Assembly: GCA_903895695.1 (NCBI GenBank)
Contig: CAITUY010000194.1
Location: 1-54,656, forward strand
Length of the DNA: 54,656 nt
Direction: 5' to 3'
Origin: an uncultured bacterium
GTDB lineage: Bacteria > Verrucomicrobiota > Kiritimatiellia > CAIKKV01 > CAITUY01
Below, one piece after another: positions 42,395-50,847 of this stretch (its first letter is position 1; every line of letters starts with the position of its first letter). Both the position numbers and the translations under genes were made by a program. Under the pieces are notes generated by a model. That model saw only the letters and a list, made by a program, of their open reading frames with translations, ran no database searches and was not told the origin of the DNA.

Positions 42395-44594
42395 CCGGTT
42401 TCTCCTTGGGTGTCGTGAGCAGGATCAGGTCGGCCAGAATGCGCTCGGCCTCGACCAGGACGATATCGTTCTCGTGTTTACCGGTCTCGTTGGACTCCGT
42501 ATCGTCGGATTCCAGAGCTTCCTGCTGGACCTTCTCGAGCCCCTTCTCCTCGCGCGCCAGGGCCAGGCGGTCATCGAGCTTGAGCGAGATCTCATCGGAC
42601 TGCTGGTGCGCCTTGATCCGCCTGGTGATGTCGGCCTGGGCCGTAAACCGGGCGTCCTTCTGGCGGCGCGCCTCCGACCATTGACGCAATTGCGGGAGCA
42701 ATGGCCGCAGGTCCATGACCGGCCGGTACAAGGCCGTATTGATGACGGACCACTGCATCGCGTGCGGCAGGTACTCCTCGCCCACCTCAAGCGCGTCAAG
42801 CACGGAGGGAACGACGATGTCGGGCACCACGCCCTTGAGTTGCGTCGACCCGCCGGCGATGCGGTAGAAGCTGTGCGTCGTCACCTTGAGTTGCCCGAGT
42901 TTGGGGTTGCGGTCGTCGAGGTTCTGCAGCGACTGCACGGTGCCTTTGCCGTGCGTCTTCGAGTCGCCCACGAGCACGGCCCGCCCGTAGTCCTGCAGCG
43001 CCGCGGCGAGAATCTCGGAAGCCGACGCACTGTGCCGGTTGACCAGCACCACCAGCGGCCCGGTATACAGCACGTCGGGGTCCGGGTCACTCAGCACCTG
43101 GATGCCGCGCTGCTCACGCACCTGCACGATCGGTCCGGAGGTGATGAACAGCCCCGTCATTTCCACGGCCTCGGCCAGGGAACCGCCGCCGTTGTTGCGC
43201 AGGTCGAGCACCAGGCCGTCCACCCCCTTGGCCTTCATGTCGGAAATGATCTTCGCTATGTCGCGGGTCGAGCTGCGGGATTCCTCGTGGCCGTCCATTC
43301 GGCTCTTGATGTCGGCGTAGAAGGCCGGCAGCCGGATGACACCCACCTTGTTGGATACGCCATGCTCGCCAACGACACCGCGGACGTCGCCCTTGGCCGC
43401 CTGGTCCTCCAGTTTCACCTCGTCGCGCACGATGTCGATCTTGAGCGTGCGGCCGCCCGAAATGTCCGACGCCGGGATCACGGTCAGCACGACTGTGCTC
43501 CCCTTCTCGCCGCGGATCAGGCGCACCGTCTTGTAGAGCGGCCAGTGCAGAACGTCGACGGGCGGCGTGTCGCCCTGGGCCACGGCAACGATCTTATCGC
43601 CGGCCTTAAGGCGTCCGTCGCGGTCCGCCGGGCCGCCGGGGATGATACGTTCCACCTTGGCCGCCCCGTCCTCGCTTCCCAGCAACGCACCGATCCCGAC
43701 GAGTGAAAGCTTCATGCTGATGTCGAAATCCTCGGAACTGCTGGCGGTCATGTATTCCGAGTGCGGGTCGTAGGCCTCGGCGAACGCCGTAAAATAACGC
43801 TGCAGCACGAAGTCCGCGTCGCTGTCGTCGAGCACCATCAGATACTGCTTGTAGCGCTTGCGGATGAATTCCTCGGGCGACATCTGGATATCAGCGAGAA
43901 CCTCGTCGTTGGTTGACCCGCCGGCCGCCGCGTTCGTTCCGGGTACAGCGTTCGTGGCCAGCGCGGTAAGTGTGCGGATCACGGCATTCGTGCCCGCCAC
44001 CGCTTTGGCCAGGGCGTTGGTGCGATCCTCCGCGGCCATGCGCTGGCTGACGACGTGCGCCACGTACTCGTTCTTTACCTTCTTACGCCACAGCTCGTTC
44101 CACTCCGCATCATTGGGAGCCCACGGCGCGTCCTTACGCTTCCAGGAGTAGGTTTCCGGCACGGACAGGTCAAACCCCTTGTTGAGGAGCGTGTCGACGT
44201 ACTCGGTGCGGTTCCGCACGCGCAGCTTGAGGCGTTCGAACACGCGGAACGCAAAGTCTACGTCGCCTTTGGCGAGTCGGTCGGCGAGCAACCCCGCCTC
44301 CTGCTCGAACTCAGCCACGTCGGAGGCCAGGAAGTACGTGCGGTCATAGTCCAGCATGGTCAGGAAGACCTGCAGGGCGTTGGTCGCGACCGTGGCGTCC
44401 AGCGGCTGATGCGACAGGTGCGCCCGGGGCAGCACGCGATCGAACTGCCGCGCGATCTGCGCGGCCAGGGGATCCGGCGCGAGCGGTCCCTTCCCCGCCG
44501 CATCCGCCGTCGACGCGTGCCACCAGATTGAGACGGCCGCGGCCAGCACCCCTGCCATGCCCATCATCCAGCCGATTTGTGCCCGTTTACTCAT
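42354..44594 (-). CDS. prc: C-terminal processing (tail-specific) protease, Prc type
   Basis: 746 residues from ATG 44594 (MSKRAQIGWMMGMAGVLAAA), with a signal or anchor helix at about 7-27. The N-terminal helical region typical of Prc has VFLTMLDYDRTYFLASDVAE. A PDZ domain follows (LVGIGALLGSEDGAAKVERI, IPGGPADRDGRLKAGDKIVA). The S41 core has VLDLRNNGGGSLAEAV, the nucleophile Ser in RHSASASEI near 520 and the Lys in THGKGTVQSL near 550. A DUF3340-like C-terminal part follows. It degrades or trims periplasmic proteins from their C-terminus. The end overlaps dapF by 41 bases. Confidence 0.94.
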   Translation of the reverse strand: MSKRAQIGWMMGMAGVLAAAVSIWWHASTADAAGKGPLAPDPLAAQIARQFDRVLPRAHLSHQPLDATVATNALQVFLTMLDYDRTYFLASDVAEFEQEAGLLADRLAKGDVDFAFRVFERLKLRVRNRTEYVDTLLNKGFDLSVPETYSWKRKDAPWAPNDAEWNELWRKKVKNEYVAHVVSQRMAAEDRTNALAKAVAGTNAVIRTLTALATNAVPGTNAAAGGSTNDEVLADIQMSPEEFIRKRYKQYLMVLDDSDADFVLQRYFTAFAEAYDPHSEYMTASSSEDFDISMKLSLVGIGALLGSEDGAAKVERIIPGGPADRDGRLKAGDKIVAVAQGDTPPVDVLHWPLYKTVRLIRGEKGSTVVLTVIPASDISGGRTLKIDIVRDEVKLEDQAAKGDVRGVVGEHGVSNKVGVIRLPAFYADIKSRMDGHEESRSSTRDIAKIISDMKAKGVDGLVLDLRNNGGGSLAEAVEMTGLFITSGPIVQVREQRGIQVLSDPDPDVLYTGPLVVLVNRHSASASEILAAALQDYGRAVLVGDSKTHGKGTVQSLQNLDDRNPKLGQLKVTTHSFYRIAGGSTQLKGVVPDIVVPSVLDALEVGEEYLPHAMQWSVINTALYRPVMDLRPLLPQLRQWSEARRQKDARFTAQADITRRIKAHQQSDEISLKLDDRLALAREEKGLEKVQQEALESDDTESNETGKHENDIVLVEAERILADLILLTTPKEKPDDHSVLENARGGQ

Positions 44595-44790
44595 AAGACT
44601 GCCAGTGCCTCCCCGCCAGACCCGACGCCTCCACCGATCCCCCGTGGCTCGCGGCCGGCCCCGAACCGGAGGATCGCCGGACGCCAGGGTCCCGCGGCTT
44701 TTTCGAATCCCGTCTATTGTGCCATGCCGCCCCCCCCCGCCGCAAGCCGCAGCAAAACCCACCAGTAACGCCTCACGATAGGGCCACGTT

Positions 44791-44817
44791 GGTAGGGACG
44801 GCTCTCCGAGCCGTCCG
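44791..44817. repeat. Dispersed hairpin repeat, copy 1
   Basis: 27 bases identical to 48029-48055. The core is a perfect stem GGACGGCTC/GAGCCGTCC (44796-44804 with 44808-44816) with a 3-base loop. It lies four bases past the acyltransferase stop, in the 226-base gap 44595-44820 before the prc start. It lacks a T-run. The remaining gap holds no further feature I can support. Confidence 0.85.
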
Positions 44818-44820
44818 CAC

Positions 44821-45741
44821 TCACGCCGCCGGTGCGGACGCCGGCTCTTTCCAGATGTCGTCGAAGAGGAAACATTGGTAGGGATGCCGGTCGAGATACC
44901 GTTCCAACGTGTGCGCGAACTCCTGGACCCACGCGCCAAGCTGGTCGGCCTTCGGCGAGCCGGGCCGGTAGCTTGGCTCCGAGACTGCCGCCACGCCGAC
45001 CTCGTAATCGCGCAGGCCGGTCTTGGCCGACAGCAGGACGACCACCGGGCTGCCGGCCATGGCCGCCACGTGGTACGCGCCGGAGGCCATCCACGCCCGG
45101 TCGCCCAGGAACTGCACAACCCGCGGGCTGAACCCGTAACTGCGGTCGCCCATCAATGACACGATCTCGCCCCGCCGCAACGCATTCATCATCTCCACCA
45201 CGCCACCCAGGTAGCCTTCGGGCGAAATGATCCCGAGCCGCCCGCTCTCGAGGCTGATGCGCAACGAGTCCTGGACCGCGGGGTTGTCTTCCGGCCGCAT
45301 GACCAGGTTCACCTTGCGGTCAAAGGCATCCAGGAAAGCCATGCACGTCTGCCAGTTCCCGACGTGCGCGGTCACAAGCACGAGGCCGCGCCCGGCCGCG
45401 AGCAACTCGCGCACCCGCTCGACGCCCTCGACGCGTGTGTTGAACCGGCCCGCGCCGGAAATCAGGTAGAACCGGTCAATCAGGTTACGACCCTGACTCA
45501 CAAACAGCCGATGAACGTCGAACAGGCGCCGCACACGGCCATGTCCGGGGAAACGATGGCGCACGTACGCCAGCGCAGCCCCCGTCGCGGCCCGGTCGAA
45601 CAGGAGGTAATGGGTGCAGACGATATAGAGGAGTCCATAGGCGCCCCGCAGCCCGAAGCAACGCAAGCTGATCTTGAAGAACCAGAAGCCCAGCGCATTG
45701 CCGCGCCGGCGCGCACGGATCTTACGCGGGGCATCGGTCAC
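44821..45741 (-). CDS. LpxL/HtrB-like lysophospholipid acyltransferase
   Basis: 306 residues from GTG 45741, overlapping the stop of the MipA-like gene (GTGA). One N-terminal membrane-associated helix (ISLRCFGLRGAYGLLYIVCT) precedes the acyltransferase motif LVLVTAHVGNWQTCMAFL. In LpxL relatives the motif is H-x4-E/D (HxGNWE); here the last residue is Gln. SLMGDRSYG and GSPVVVLLSAK are also family-typical. It would transfer an acyl group to lipid A or, in this cluster, possibly load or transfer a polyene-type chain. The C-terminal end is normal. Confidence 0.85.
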   Translation of the reverse strand: MTDAPRKIRARRRGNALGFWFFKISLRCFGLRGAYGLLYIVCTHYLLFDRAATGAALAYVRHRFPGHGRVRRLFDVHRLFVSQGRNLIDRFYLISGAGRFNTRVEGVERVRELLAAGRGLVLVTAHVGNWQTCMAFLDAFDRKVNLVMRPEDNPAVQDSLRISLESGRLGIISPEGYLGGVVEMMNALRRGEIVSLMGDRSYGFSPRVVQFLGDRAWMASGAYHVAAMAGSPVVVLLSAKTGLRDYEVGVAAVSEPSYRPGSPKADQLGAWVQEFAHTLERYLDRHPYQCFLFDDIWKEPASAPAA

Positions 45742-46766
45742 GGCTGCCTCTTGACCCGCGTCTTGGACTCCGCCAGTTTCCAGACGATGGCCGCCGCGAC
45801 CGTCACGTTGTCGCGAGTCCTGACAAGAGGACTGTCCTCGTACACCGCCCCGTCGAGATGGCTCCAACGCGCAAACATGGAGACCGAAAGGGCGGACGAC
45901 AGGCGCCGCATGACAAACCCGGACAGATAGCATCCGCCATAGCCGCTCGTGCTGCGGTAAGCCGGCCGGTCCGGCAGGGCCTGCTCCTCAGTGACGTCGT
46001 AGAAATAACGGTCGTACGCCCGGTCGGCGAACTCCACGCCTGTGCTCGCCCCGCTGCGCCACGGCGAGCCGGGGTGCGGGGTGAAACTGGCGGCCGCGAG
46101 CCCGAGGGTCGCATGCGTACCGGCCTCCCGAATATGCATGTCGTCGATGTGCACCGCGGCGCAACCGCGCACCGCGCCTTCGATCTGCAGCGCCTTCAAC
46201 CGTTCGCCGCGGAAAAGGACGAGCCGCACCGCGGGCCCAAATTCGATCAAGGGGTCCAGATCCGGCATACCCTGGCGTGCCCCGCCACCGGAACTTACCG
46301 GCGGGTTGCCCGAGATGGAGACATCGGTTTCGAGCACCGGGCCGCGGTAGAACAAGCCGCGAAAGCCCTCGCGGTCGACCTGCACGTGATCGCCCCGGTA
46401 GATGCCGTAAGGAAGAGGGAAGGCGTAGACACGGTACTCGTCGGAGCCAAGGTAATGCGGAATTCGCGCGCCCAGGCCGGACACCCCGAGTTCCCAGCGC
46501 GGCTGGCCCTGCGCCGCGGGCACAGCCGGGGCCTCGGCTGTATCGGCGCCCGGCAAATCGGTATCCTCCTCGGCCCAGCCTACCGGCGCCAGCGCCAGCA
46601 GCAGCACCACGGCCACAGCAAGAGAACCGGCGCAGAACGGTCTCGTCTGGTGCGGGGAAGTCCTGCCGGGTAGGGCGACGGCGTCCTCGCCGCGCCGTGC
46701 CCGTCGCGATCCTGTCAAGGCGGGGCGAGGACGCCCACGCCCTACCTGTTGGTTCACGATTCGCAT
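45738..46766 (-). CDS. MipA/OmpV-family outer-membrane protein
   Basis: 342 residues from ATG 46766 with AAGGAG at good spacing. Signal peptide core is SLAVAVVLLLALAPVGWAEE, but 25-30 residues of repeat-encoded sequence (VGRGRPRPALTGSRRARRGE) lie between the start and this core. Mature signatures: WELGVSGLGARIPHYLGSDE, YRVYAFPLPYGIYRGDHVQV, and alternating beta-type segments to the terminal AAAIVWKLAESK. MipA proteins are scaffold or porin-like outer-membrane beta-barrels. It overlaps the GT2 gene by 13 bases upstream and the acyltransferase by four. Confidence 0.82.
   Translation of the reverse strand: MRIVNQQVGRGRPRPALTGSRRARRGEDAVALPGRTSPHQTRPFCAGSLAVAVVLLLALAPVGWAEEDTDLPGADTAEAPAVPAAQGQPRWELGVSGLGARIPHYLGSDEYRVYAFPLPYGIYRGDHVQVDREGFRGLFYRGPVLETDVSISGNPPVSSGGGARQGMPDLDPLIEFGPAVRLVLFRGERLKALQIEGAVRGCAAVHIDDMHIREAGTHATLGLAAASFTPHPGSPWRSGASTGVEFADRAYDRYFYDVTEEQALPDRPAYRSTSGYGGCYLSGFVMRRLSSALSVSMFARWSHLDGAVYEDSPLVRTRDNVTVAAAIVWKLAESKTRVKRQP
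46670..46745. repeat. 27-bp imperfect inverted repeat inside the MipA-like gene
   Basis: The arm 46670-46696 pairs with 46719-46745 at 24 of 27 positions, with a 22-base loop. The word begins GTAGGGCG and includes CGTCCTCGCC. It lies within the signal-peptide region of the gene and is translated in frame. Confidence 0.85.
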
Positions 46767-47956
46767 CCTTGAACTCCTTTCGACGGCCGCGATTGTAGCG
46801 CGGCGGTCACACCAAACACGAGAAACCCGGTGACAACCGCCAGAATCGGCGCGGCGACCAGCGAACCGAGGAGCCATTCCCACAACCGGACCGGCGCTTC
46901 ATGAATCCACGTCTGCCGCGTCATCTCGCTCAACCAGCGTCCGTGCCGCATAAAATAACCGATTTCCACGCATACGAAAGGCACGAACGGCGGCATGCAC
47001 AGGTTCTGGATGGCCACAGCCATCACGCGGTTGAGCGCAAAACGCGTCGCCACGTAGACAATTACCACGGTGTGCAGCGACAGCAGCGGCAGCGCCGCCA
47101 GGAACGTCCCAACGCCGGCGGCCATGGCCAACTCGGAGGGCGTGGCATGCTCGCCCAGCAACCGACGCAGGAACGTCACGGGGTGCCGCAGGAAGAGGCG
47201 CAGTTCGTCGTCAGCGCCCGGCACCAGGCGGCGGTGCGGCCAGGGCAGCAGGCGCCGCCCGATCAGCATGACGTGCCGATGGGTGATCCGCAGGTTGTCG
47301 AGGAACGGCCGGAAGTGCGAAATGCGTTTCCCCTTCTCCGCGTAAACGACCCCGACGCCGACGGACCGGATGGTCAGGCCAGCCCAAGCGGCCTGGGCCA
47401 GCACATCGACCTCGAAGTCGTAGCGCCCGCCCTTCAGGCCGAGGCGGGACACGTAATCCACGGGGTAGAGGCGAAACCCGCTCTGTGAATCGCGGACCGC
47501 CTGCCCGGTTTCGAGCCGCAGCCAGAAGTCTGAGAAGCGGCGGCCAAAGCGGCTCGACGCCGGAACGTTGGGCGCATCCATGCGCCGGGCACCGAGCACG
47601 ATCGTGTCCGGCGGCGCGGAGAGAAACGGCAAAAACGCGCGGATGTCGCGCGGATCATGCTGGCCGTCCGCGTCGAGGGTAAGCATGAACGCGCCACCGT
47701 GGGCCCGCACGTACGTCAAAGCCGTAAGCAGGGCATGGCCCTTGCCCAGATTGTGGCGGTGGTGCAGCACGACGATATCCGTGTTCTGGAACAGGCCGGT
47801 GACATCGCAGTCCGTGCTGCCGTCATCCACCACGACCACGCGCGGCACTTCCTCGCGGCACGCCAGCGCGACCGCGCGCACCGTGGTCGCGTTGTTGTAA
47901 ACCGGGATCACGCACCAGAGACCGGGCAGGGACTGGGGCTGTTCGGGATTGGTCAT
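46754..47956 (-). CDS. GT2 glycosyltransferase fused to DUF2062 membrane domain
   Basis: 400 residues. The GT2 domain has WCVIPVYNNATTVRAVALAC, VVVVDDGSTDCDVTGLF (DDGS), LTLDADGQHDPRDIRAFL and RDSQSGFRLYPVDYV. The C-terminal DUF2062 part (about 260-385) contains three helices (AAGVGTFLAALPLLSLHTVV, NRVMAVAIQNLCMPPFVPFV, LLGSLVAAPILAVVTGFLVF). This fusion recurs near aryl-polyene, flexirubin and related acyl clusters, probably to glycosylate a lipid carrier. The ATG at 47956 overlaps the stop of a repeat-riddled 73-codon frame. Confidence 0.9.
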   Translation of the reverse strand: MTNPEQPQSLPGLWCVIPVYNNATTVRAVALACREEVPRVVVVDDGSTDCDVTGLFQNTDIVVLHHRHNLGKGHALLTALTYVRAHGGAFMLTLDADGQHDPRDIRAFLPFLSAPPDTIVLGARRMDAPNVPASSRFGRRFSDFWLRLETGQAVRDSQSGFRLYPVDYVSRLGLKGGRYDFEVDVLAQAAWAGLTIRSVGVGVVYAEKGKRISHFRPFLDNLRITHRHVMLIGRRLLPWPHRRLVPGADDELRLFLRHPVTFLRRLLGEHATPSELAMAAGVGTFLAALPLLSLHTVVIVYVATRFALNRVMAVAIQNLCMPPFVPFVCVEIGYFMRHGRWLSEMTRQTWIHEAPVRLWEWLLGSLVAAPILAVVTGFLVFGVTAALQSRPSKGVQGCES

Positions 47957-48174
47957 GGTGAAGACGCGGCGAGACTGCTGAACGACCTTCCCGGAGGGGC
48001 GTCGCTACCTGCGCCGTTTGACGAATTCGGTAGGGACGGCTCTCCGAGCCGTCCGTCTCCGTGATGCGGACGCCCCGGAGGTGCGTCCCTACCCACGCCG
48101 TCCTGCCCCACGCGGATGCGGGCCCCGATGTCCGTCGACAGGGACGCGTAATCACGGAGGGCGACGGGTTTCAT
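47953..48174 (-). pseudogene. Remnant reading frame of 73 codons ending in ATGA with the GT2 start
   Basis: The frame starts MKPVALRDYASLSTDIGARI and for about 27 codons looks like a real protein start. It then runs through two hairpin-repeat copies (48029-48093) and ends with DAPPGRSFSSLAASSP and a TGA overlapping the GT2 ATG. The four-base overlap at its end suggests that a real gene once ended here and that its body was replaced by repeats. A weak AAAGAGA precedes the ATG. I do not recognise the protein; it may be noise. Confidence 0.3.
48029..48093. repeat. Dispersed hairpin repeats, two copies in opposite orientation
   Basis: 48029-48055 is identical over 27 bases to 44791-44817 (same hairpin). 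48066-48093 is a related element in the opposite orientation with GGACGC-type stems (reverse strand GGTAGGGACGCACCTCCGGG). The pair fills the middle of the 270-base gap 47957-48226. Confidence 0.85.
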
Positions 48175-48226
48175 GTCGTGATCTCTTTCATCCCCCTTGA
48201 TGCCTGCAGCCATCCACCTTCCACCC

Positions 48227-49594
48227 TCAACCCTTCGCCTGGCTCCCCTTCGCCGGCCGGGGCTTGGACAGCATATCCCACAGTGACCCGGTGAACCCGA
48301 GCTTGAACAAAAAGTGCAACTTGGCATCCAGCGCGTCGGGCGGGAACACGATGTGCCGGATTCCCCGGAACGCCTCTTTCAGCGTCGTCTCCAGCCACTG
48401 TCGGTCTACGTTTGGTGAAATGTAGTAGGCCGACTCGAGCAGGTCCTGCCCTTCGCGAATCACGCCGTCGCGCAAGGCGATGCGCACGAGGCCGGTGTCG
48501 GGCAGGATCCGGATCCCCATGAAGACGAAGATCGCCGTGCGCTTGAGTCGCTTGAGGTTTTCGATGCCCTCCCGCACGGTCTCGGGCGTTTCGCCCGGGC
48601 AGCCGAACATGAAATAATGGGCCGTGGCCACGCCGTGGTCGAGAAACAGCGTGTTACATCGATCGATGTCCTCGAAGCTGAAGTCCTTGCCCAACCCCCG
48701 CAACGTGGTGTCACTCGGGGCATCGGACCCCAGTTCGGCGGCCTTGAGCCCGGTCTCGCGCATGAGGTCGATGATGCCGGGGTCGAGTTCCGCGCTGGGC
48801 TTGAAAAATGCCGTCCACGGCACGGCCAGCCCGCGCCGCTTCATGGCCTGCACCACGGCACGGTAGCGGCCGCGGTTGTCATTGAACACGGAGTCGGTGA
48901 AGAAGATGTACTTCGCCTGATGCCTGTTCACCAGCGTCTCGATGTCGTCCACCACGGCCTCCGGGTCGCGTTCCCGGATATCGCGGCCTTCCAGCAGCGG
49001 GTACGTGCAATAGACGCAGCCGTGCTCGCAACCGCGCTTGGTCTGGACCGATGCCATGTGGCCGGCCTGGAGGTAAAACGCCAGCAATTCGGGATCGTAG
49101 TCGGCCGACGGAATCTCGCGGCCCACAAGGCCGGGCGCGGCGCGCAGGATGCGTTCCGCCGGGTATTGCCCGCGGGCCGCGTTGGCCGCGAACTCGCGGA
49201 ACAGCCGCTCGCCCTCGCCGACCACGCCAAAATCGGCACCCACGGCCTGCAGAATCGGCTCAGGCATGACCGAAAACCCGGACCCGCCCAACACGATGCG
49301 AGCCGGCGTGGCCTCGCGCACCACGCGAACGATGTCGCGCACGGCGTCAATGTAGCGCTGCTCGTTGAGAAGGTTGACGTTATCGACGTTGCGGATGGAA
49401 ATGCCGACCAGGTCGGGCCGCACCCCAGCCACGGCCGTCCGGACGGCGTCGAGCGACTGGCCGCTGCACAGGAAGTCGAACAGCGTCACCTCGTGCCCGT
49501 CCTGCCGCAACGCCGCAGCCACCATGCTCATCCCAAGCGGATAGACGGCGTAGGGCGACTCAGCCAGGTTGGAGGATATGAGCAGGATCTTCAT
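48227..49594 (-). CDS. B12-binding-domain radical SAM protein
   Basis: 455 residues from ATG 49594, overlapping the upstream stop (ATGA). The N-terminal cobalamin-binding-like domain (KILLISSNLAESPYAVYPLG, then VRPDLVGISIRNVDN and RIVLGGSGFSVMPEPILQAV) precedes the radical SAM core with TKRGCEHGCVYCTYP (Cx3Cx2C), VDDIETLVNRHQAKYIFFTD and YFMFGCPGETPETVREGIEN. Members with this order are often annotated for lipid or hopanoid modification. Here it follows a second radical SAM gene and precedes the GT2, in a KS cluster. No DxHxxG lower-ligand motif is obvious, so base-off B12 binding is unproven. Confidence 0.88.
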   Translation of the reverse strand: MKILLISSNLAESPYAVYPLGMSMVAAALRQDGHEVTLFDFLCSGQSLDAVRTAVAGVRPDLVGISIRNVDNVNLLNEQRYIDAVRDIVRVVREATPARIVLGGSGFSVMPEPILQAVGADFGVVGEGERLFREFAANAARGQYPAERILRAAPGLVGREIPSADYDPELLAFYLQAGHMASVQTKRGCEHGCVYCTYPLLEGRDIRERDPEAVVDDIETLVNRHQAKYIFFTDSVFNDNRGRYRAVVQAMKRRGLAVPWTAFFKPSAELDPGIIDLMRETGLKAAELGSDAPSDTTLRGLGKDFSFEDIDRCNTLFLDHGVATAHYFMFGCPGETPETVREGIENLKRLKRTAIFVFMGIRILPDTGLVRIALRDGVIREGQDLLESAYYISPNVDRQWLETTLKEAFRGIRHIVFPPDALDAKLHFLFKLGFTGSLWDMLSKPRPAKGSQAKG

Positions 49595-50847
49595 GTCACA
49601 GGTGGCTTCTTCCAGCCGCGGTCGCGCGACAGCCGCGCCGGCCGGTAGGTGCCGTCGGCCTGTTCCTTTTGGATGACCTTCATGTACAGACGACCCATCT
49701 TCACTTCCTTCGAAGCGTCGCTGTAAAATGCGCGCCACGCGTACTCGTAGAGATCCTGCAACTTCTCGGGCGACATCTTTGCGGGCCGGTACACGACGGT
49801 TCCACCCGTGTACTCCTCCCACCGGTTGTGGAGAATCCGGTTCTCGCGCTCAAGCTGCGCGCGGATCGGCGAGTGCAGGAACGGCGTGAGCACCGTGAAC
49901 TCGGCCAGATCCAGGTCGATATCCATCAGGAAGTCCACCAGGCGCTTGATATAATCCTCATCGTGGTCGTCCATGCCGAGGATGATGGTGCCTTCCACGC
50001 CGATGCCGCGGTCCTTGAGCCGCCGAACACGCTGCCGGATGCAGTCGGACGTATCGACCACGGCCTGGTAGACGTACCAGCAGCCGGCCTTGGCCGCGAG
50101 GTCAAGAATCTCATCGTCGTCCTTGATCGGGTGCGAGATCCACTTCTTCTTCAGCGGCGCCATGGCGCGAAACAGTTCCTTCTCCCACGCGTCGTCCTGC
50201 GCCAGCGAATTGTCGACGATGAACAGGCGGTTGTTGTCGATCCCGGCCAGTTCCTCGATCACCCGCTCCACGGGGCGGGGCCGGAAACGGCGTCCGCCCA
50301 GGAACGGCGTGCAGCAAGGGAAGCAATTGAACCGGCAGCCGCGCGAAGCGTGCACCAGGTCGACCATCTGGACCCCGCGAAAGTTGTACAGCTCGCGCTG
50401 GAGGATGCTCCGGCGCGCGGGCCCGATCAGGCGCGTGTCGGGAAAATCCATGAGGTAATCGTATTCTTTCTGCAGCCGGCCGGCCTTGAAGTCGGCAATC
50501 ACGGCTCCGAATCGACCCTCCGCCTCGCCCAGGAACACGGCATCGGCGTGGGCCCGGGTTTCCTCGCGGTGCAACATGGCGCCGATGCCGCCGAAGATCA
50601 CGGGGATGCCGCGCGCCCGGTACTGGTCGGCGATGGCCCACGCGCGCGGCATCTGGCAGGTGAGCATGGCCGAGATGGCGACCAGGTCGGGACTGTCGTT
50701 CAAGTCGAGCGGCTGGACGTGCTCGTCGCAGAAGGTCAGGGTCACGTCCGTCGGCACGGTCGCGGCGAAGCAGACCGGGCCGTGCGGCGGCAGGTGGAAC
50801 TCCGGCTGGTTCTTTAGCTTCGGCCACCGGGGATAGATGAGTTTCAT
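49591..50847 (-). CDS. Radical SAM protein with cobalamin-binding-like N-terminal domain
   Basis: About 418 residues from ATG 50847, overlapping the upstream stop (ATGA); an ATG two codons earlier is also possible. The N-terminal part resembles B12-binding folds (KLIYPRWPKLKNQPEFHLPP, AISAMLTCQMPRAWAIADQY, VIFGGIGAMLHREETRAHAD). The radical SAM core has HASRGCRFNCFPCCTPFLGG (Cx3Cx2C), FIVDNSLAQDDAWEKEL, and TIILGMDDHDEDYIKRLVDF. It is a different subfamily from the next gene, so two distinct radical steps are encoded in the cluster. Substrate unknown; an acyl chain is likely from context. Confidence 0.88.
   Translation of the reverse strand: MKLIYPRWPKLKNQPEFHLPPHGPVCFAATVPTDVTLTFCDEHVQPLDLNDSPDLVAISAMLTCQMPRAWAIADQYRARGIPVIFGGIGAMLHREETRAHADAVFLGEAEGRFGAVIADFKAGRLQKEYDYLMDFPDTRLIGPARRSILQRELYNFRGVQMVDLVHASRGCRFNCFPCCTPFLGGRRFRPRPVERVIEELAGIDNNRLFIVDNSLAQDDAWEKELFRAMAPLKKKWISHPIKDDDEILDLAAKAGCWYVYQAVVDTSDCIRQRVRRLKDRGIGVEGTIILGMDDHDEDYIKRLVDFLMDIDLDLAEFTVLTPFLHSPIRAQLERENRILHNRWEEYTGGTVVYRPAKMSPEKLQDLYEYAWRAFYSDASKEVKMGRLYMKVIQKEQADGTYRPARLSRDRGWKKPPVT

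Noticed and set aside
44595..44720. Sigma-54 promoter (TGGCAC at the prc upstream region)
   Set aside because: The required GC at the -12 element is not found at the correct spacing.
44595..45119. Possible N-terminal extension of the Prc protease (175 codons)
   Set aside because: The extension crosses the acyltransferase gene and a hairpin repeat; a signal-type N-terminus starts at ATG 44594.
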